Below, piece by piece: positions 59,289 to 64,000 of a stretch of 64,000 nt of DNA. The stretch's first letter is position 1. Each line of letters opens with the position of its first letter. The notes under the pieces are model-generated. The model worked only from the letters and a program-made list of their open reading frames with translations, was not told the DNA's origin and made no database searches. Source of the stretch: Escarpia spicata (lineage: Eukaryota; Annelida; Polychaeta; Sabellida; Siboglinidae); assembly GCA_963995525.1 (NCBI GenBank), contig OZ023214.1, positions 42,141,498 to 42,205,497 of the forward strand. The letters run 5' to 3'. Both the position numbers and the translations under genes were made by a program.

Positions 59289-59520
59289 GTGTTGCGCGCG
59301 GTGGTCGAGCGGTCAGAGTGCCGTTCCTTCGATCGAAGGAACCGGGGTACGAAGCCTGGTTCCTTCGATCGAAGGAACCGGGGTACGAAGCCTGGTGCCA
59401 ACCGATCGGTGGTTCAGTATCGGCCACAGTGTCAAAAGTTGGGCAATTTCGTTCACCCTACTTTGACTGCGTTTTTTGGAAGAGACACCATGAGCCGTCG
59501 GCCTTTTAACAAGATTTTAA
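59289..59520 (+). mobile_element. tRNA-derived SINE, family A, with duplicated B-box segment
   Basis: The A-box-like GTGGTCGAGCGGTCAGAG is followed by two exact 36-bp copies (59323-59358, 59359-59394) of a block made of an inverted GTTCCTTCGATCGAAGGAAC plus the B-box-like GGGTACGAAGCC. The body GGGCAATTTCGTTCACC follows. It inserted directly after the family B SINE. Confidence 0.8.
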
Positions 59521-59599
59521 CAAGATTGCCATCCAGAGAATTAACTCTAGATGGCAGGTGGACAAGGAAGCCCTTTTGCTATCGAGAGTCCAACCCTTT

Positions 59600-60300
59600 T
59601 ATCTACATGTATCTCGCCCTTCTGAGGTATGAGTCGATTTTATTTTTAAATATATTCACACTACTAGCACCCGCACAATCAGCAGATGATATGTTCCATT
59701 CATTTACAGTCCTTTGTGAAAATGAGAACTTTCTTATATCTAATCTACACTGCTCCTTAATTCATGTAACTGCATGTCCTCTAGTCTTTCTATCTTTCTT
59801 AACTGAGAAACAAATATTTCTATCAGTATTTTCATTCAATATTTTAAACATTTCTATCTGATCTCCTCTCAACCTCCTGGTCTGTAGTGTTGTTAAACCA
59901 CATTCTTTTAGGCGTTTTCATAACTAAGATCCCTCAGTTGGTATCATGTTAGTCGCTCTCCTCTGTACTCTTTCTAGCATATATATGTCCTCTTTGCGGT
60001 ATGGCCTCCACGCTTGTATACAATATTCGAAATGAGGCCTAACTATTGTTTTGAAGAGCGGTGTTATTACTTCTTTTTCTTTATACGCTATAATTCGCTT
60101 AATTAATCCAAGATTTGATTTCCTTTTGAAGCTGCAATTCTGCACTGCTCTGAAACCTTCATATCAGCACTAATGGTTAAACCTAAGTCATTTTCTTTTA
60201 GAGTAGTACTTAGTACAAAAGCCCTCACTGTACATTGTACATCTTCGTTCCCATGTCCTGTGTGGAGGCATTTATTCTTCCCAAAAGCATCCACTGTCTA
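59600..60300 (-). mobile_element. LINE C-terminal part directly after the TLR stop codon
   Basis: Minus frame: LHTGHGNEDVQ (60250), TLKENDLGLTISADMKVSEQC (60200), TPLFKTIVRPHFEYCIQAW (60050) and ERVQRRATNMIP (59950). After a stop it continues as RLRGDQIEMFKI-like sequence to about 59600. This is the well-known thumb/C-terminal portion of a Jockey-superfamily LINE, 5'-truncated. Its first base is within about 3 bp of the TLR stop at 60303. Confidence 0.88.
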
Positions 60301-60302
60301 AT

Positions 60303-63300
60303 TTACTGTCGGCTGCTGGCGCCCGATCGCGGGTCCCTTTGCTGAATTGACCGCATTTGAATAGGTGGCGCCCCTGGCGGCCGTCGGAGTGCCTTCCTCA
60401 TCGCCTGCCAGAACTTCTCCTCCGCTCTCTCGTTCCATTCGAGATACGTGTGTGTCGTTAGCAGACACCGCAAGGTGGCATTCTGGTTCTCCGGCGAGAT
60501 CGTCTCGAGCAGCACGAGAACGAGGCTGTTGCGCCAGTTGCTAAGACGACGGTTGCTAGCCATCGCCAGCTCCACCTGACACCAGCGACTCTGCGCGAAA
60601 TTGTTGGAGAGAACGACGATCACCTTGCGACTCGCCTCGATACTCTCAACGATGTTCTCGCTGATCAGTCGACCGCCGACCCAGTCTCGTTGGTGCAGAC
60701 ACAACCGGTAGTGACCGTCTGCCTCGAGTCGCGGCAGAAGACGTTTGACGACCCAGACGCGATCGTCGCTGCTGTGGGCGACGAAGGCGTCGTATTTGTA
60801 GTGGCCGTCAGCCAGTTCGAGGTAGCGGCGACGTCGCGAGCGTATCAGGAAGAAGTAGTAACGGATGTACCAGCGGCATCTGTACACCAGCGTGAACACG
60901 ATCGCCGACGAGACGATGGCCGCCGCCGTCGACAAGGTGACAACGAGGTCGGTGTGGGAGACGCAATCTGCCGGCGACAAACTGACTCGCAGCACTGGAA
61001 CGCCGTGCAGCGACTTCGGCGAGGAGCAAGTGTACCACGACGCACGAGCGATGTCGATTACGAAGATGTTGTTGTTGTGCACGTATTCGAGGAACCAAAT
61101 CAGGTCGCAGTTGCACGCAAACGGGTTCTGCGAAAGGTCGAGCTGGCGCAGTGACGTTAGATGCGAGAACGAGGCGACGTTGACGGAAACGATCTTGTTT
61201 CGCGCCAGTGTAAGTAGACGCAGACGGCGCAGCGGTGCAAACACGTCCGGGATCCACGACTTGATGGCGTTATCACTGAGAACAACCGTCGTCAGCTGCG
61301 TGGTATTGGTGAACATGCCGACGGGCAGAGCGTCTATCTCGCATCCGTGAAGGTTGAGCAGTTGTAGACTGGGCATATTCTGAAAAACGGACCGGAGTGT
61401 CACAGGCATCCGTCCGAAGTAGGCGTTCTGTGAGATGTCCAGATGTGTTAAACGGTGCAGCCGCTGAAAGTACACAGGACACATTAAAATACGTCTATTT
61501 AAATATATCTAAAGCAAGGCACTGCGTAACTGGGCATCCATGTAATATGATACAGTATTTATCTAATACAGAAATATATCTACATATTGATTAATTTATG
61601 CAGGGAAAGAAGAAGAGGCGTGTAGCAGTGTTTGCCTTTGTAACTGAGTTTACATGTTGTAGTGTTGGTTAAACGCGGTTGAAACTACAACATAACGTAT
61701 TGCAGCCTCACTAGTAATGGTACTATTAGGGTTCCACCGCACACGGTTACGCCTCGCTGAATGGACCAACCTTATTCAGTTGAGTTGTACGACCCAAAAG
61801 AACCTCTTCGTACTTTCAATTTTGGGACTCTTCGTCACACATTTTTTCATACTGATAATTACGTGTTTACCTTTCAGTAAAATATTGTCGTTTAATAATG
61901 CATTAAAATGACAACCCACAGGTGTGTGGAGCTTTGTTATGACCATTAACCCTTGTGACCCTAAACCAGGTACAATTACGTACAAGCATTCATCTCGTAG
62001 AACGTCTGTTCATACATAGATGTTTTCAACCAGAATAAAATAGCGTGACAAACCTGAAACAGCAATGGGTCTTTTATCTGGATGTCGTTGCGATACAAGA
62101 GGAGCTTACTCAAACCTGGCAGCGCATCAAACGTGCCCGAACGGATGTCTTGGAGTTTATTGTCAAACAGGCCCAGCACCTTCAGGCGAGGTGTCTGGGC
62201 AAATGCATTGGCGCTGATCGTTCGGATGTTGTTACCTGCCAGGAGCAGTGACGTCAAGTTGCCGTAGCCGAGCAGCGATTCCTCGGTGATTTCCTTAATC
62301 GAATTCCGGCATAAACTGAGCAGTGACAACCCAGGAGTGATGCTTAGTCGTTTTGCCGAACGCAGCTCAACGATGTTGTTATTATCGAGGTGTAGGTACG
62401 ACAGACTAACCAAGTCTTCTAAGGAATGATCTTCCATCGTCGTTATCTTGTTAGCGGTCAGATCTAGCTTGCTCAGTCTACGCAGGTTGCGGAAAAAGCC
62501 TCTCTTGATGGTCGTTATGTGGGACGCCTTAAAAGTAATAGTTCTGATATCGTTATCGCCAAGACCTTCAAATAGCATCGGCGAGAAGTCATGCAAATTT
62601 ACAGACGAAAGACGCAGTTCGCGTAATGGTTTCCCCTGCAGGCCATAGAAGGCATCACGCAAGACGGTGGCGTTTAAAGGGTTGAAATCGAGGGCCAACA
62701 CGGTAAGGTTACGCAGCGGTCGGAACGCGCCTTTGCTAATGGTCCGTAAGAAACACGTGGTAATGTCTAGCTCGACTAGAGGGGAATTACGTAAGGGACG
62801 GAACGTGTCGTTATTGAGTGATGTTAGCGTGACGCCGCTGAGAACAAGCTTCTGCAGTCGAGTCATGTTGAGAAATTCTTCCCCGACCGTCATGTTAACG
62901 TGTGCATTAAACCCGACGTTCAGCCAACGCAAGTACCGCAACGGACGCAGTAGCTCGCTCGAGATAACTTTCAGTTTGTTAGCGGCAATGTTCAGTCCGG
63001 TCAAGTGGGTGAGTGACGCGAATATGTTGCTCGGCAGAGATGTTATCTTGTTCTGGCTCAGATCCAGCAAGACCAGTTTGGAGAGGTCGTTGAACATGTC
63101 GACGTTCAAACGACGAAGTTCACATGCAACCAGATGTAAGACAGTCAGAGAAGTCCGAAAGGGATGAAAGGTCGCGCGAGACATATTACTCTGTTTTATG
63201 AAGCTCAGAGACAACGCTTTCAGTTTGGTGAGCTCTTCAAAACACGGATGGAATATCGCAGTTGAAAACTGAAACTGCGCTAGTTTTAACAGGCGAAGGT

Positions 63301-63766
63301 GTTTTAACAAACATATCTCTCTTTGTGGTATCTCTACCCGTTTCACGCGCATGCTCAACGTTGTCAAGTTGGTCAGGAAGCGAAATACTCCATTTTCAAA
63401 CGAAGACAAATATTCCTCAAACAAATACAACATGTCCAACGATCTCAATTCCTCAAAAGCTCTCTCGTCAATTGACAATATATTGTTCCTGTATATGCGC
63501 ATCTTTGTCAGTTTGTGAAGTTCCGAAAATGCACCGGCACGTAAGCGCGTGATGTTGTTTCCACTAATAGAAATTCTCCATGTGTCGACCGGAAGTAATG
63601 GGATGTCAGTCAGGTAGCTGTTGATACACGCCACGTTAGGATGTGAGTAACTTCCGCCACACTCGCAAGTGAGAGGACAACGCTGGCGCGGTGATGTTTC
63701 TCCCACAACATGGCCGCCAAATCTGGCGAGTAGCAGCAACAGGAATGACGTATGCGCTGCCGTCAT
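60303..63766 (-). CDS. Toll-like receptor (single-cysteine-cluster type)
   Basis: Two coding exons: 62054-63766 and 60303-61463, joined by a 590-bp phase-0 GT-AG intron, give about 957 aa. I chose the Met at 63766 because it opens a compact signal peptide (MTAAHTSFLLLLLARFGG); an in-frame Met at 63859 would add 31 non-hydrophobic residues. Order: signal peptide, an LRR N-terminal cap (CPLTCECGG...), about 20 leucine-rich repeats (to ~680), one LRR C-terminal cap (NPFACNCDLIWF... to ~738), a transmembrane helix (~744-766), and a TIR domain (~793-932). TIR box 1 is YDAFVAHS and box 3 is EKFW. The BB loop reads RDWVGG where the family usually has RD.xPG. Such receptors sense microbial or endogenous ligands and signal via TIR adaptors such as MyD88; the ligand cannot be predicted. 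The last codon lies next to a LINE. Confidence 0.93.
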
Positions 63767-64000
63767 TGCGCACGTTGACGGTAACTCCGTAGAACTACAA
63801 GATAGATCGCACATTTTTTCAATTTGGCTCACCCTAAAAACTAAACTAAAAATGTTCATTCACAGTCTTATTAAAGGGAATAAAAACACCCATTGCTTGA
63901 ATTCATATTATATTACATCCTGCTATCTATGTCCATGTCCACCAAGAAAAAAAAGTCAGTGAATTATAAATTCCACATTTTATGCTGTGCAGCCGGACAT
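63767..64000 (-). promoter_or_regulatory. Upstream of the TLR start: 5' leader or upstream intron
   Basis: An acceptor-like TTTAGTTTTTAG lies at about 63833-63844 on the gene strand, so the coding exon may begin there and a non-coding first exon may lie beyond the window. Nothing else is recognisable. Confidence 0.35.

Noticed and set aside
60690..61350. Plus-strand frames of 154 and 161 codons
   Set aside because: They are antisense shadows of the TLR transmembrane/TIR exon.
61976..62053. TLR exon 1 extending to the stop at 61976
   Set aside because: A TTTCAG/GTTTGT donor at 62054 joins in phase to the LRRs of exon 2; reading through loses the LRR, TM and TIR parts.
63767..63859. TLR start at the upstream Met (63859)
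   Set aside because: It would place 31 polar residues before the signal peptide and overlap an acceptor-like site; the Met at 63766 fits better.

Overview
The window is metazoan nuclear DNA: intron-rich genes with GT-AG splice sites, no operons, and many non-LTR retrotransposons, tRNA-derived SINEs, MITEs and tandem repeats. The gene set (a Toll-like receptor with an invertebrate-type ectodomain, SCO1, INTS11) and the repeat spectrum suggest a lophotrochozoan, most likely a mollusc. That assignment is inference; nothing in the sequence fixes the species.

Three host genes are supported, all on the minus strand. (1) SCO1, the mitochondrial copper chaperone for cytochrome c oxidase: 7 exons, 15453 to 8037, 284 aa. 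(2) INTS11, the RNA endonuclease of the Integrator complex: 18 coding exons, 53214 to 21876, 601 aa, including a 12-nt microexon. (3) A Toll-like receptor with one LRR C-terminal cap: 2 coding exons, 63766 to 60303, about 957 aa. Exon phases close exactly in all three models. The genes have no functional link beyond adjacency.

Layout: 1-7.4 kb is intergenic (45-bp minisatellite, SINE, MITE, a near-full-length but broken LINE). 7.4-15.5 kb is SCO1, with a LINE in intron 2. 15.5-21.8 kb is intergenic (LINE, a 557-bp MITE, an old ~140-bp tandem array, a possible Harbinger end). 21.9-53.2 kb is INTS11, whose introns hold a ~4.6-kb 61-bp satellite, a 1.8-kb 48-bp minisatellite, SINEs, MITEs and LINE pieces. 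53.5-60.3 kb is a transposon graveyard. 60.3-63.8 kb is the TLR.

The main discovery is in INTS11. At three separate exons the exon-intron junction itself has been tandemly duplicated. The ~75-copy 61-bp satellite in intron 16 is homologous to the 3' splice site and first ~40 nt of exon 17, so each unit carries a branchpoint-like CTGAC, an acceptor and an exon-like start. Exon 9 has five exact 30-bp-spaced copies of its acceptor, and the nearest two extra copies would keep the reading frame. Exon 6 has three copies of its donor region. This looks like splice-junction-seeded minisatellite birth, with predicted consequences for INTS11 isoforms.
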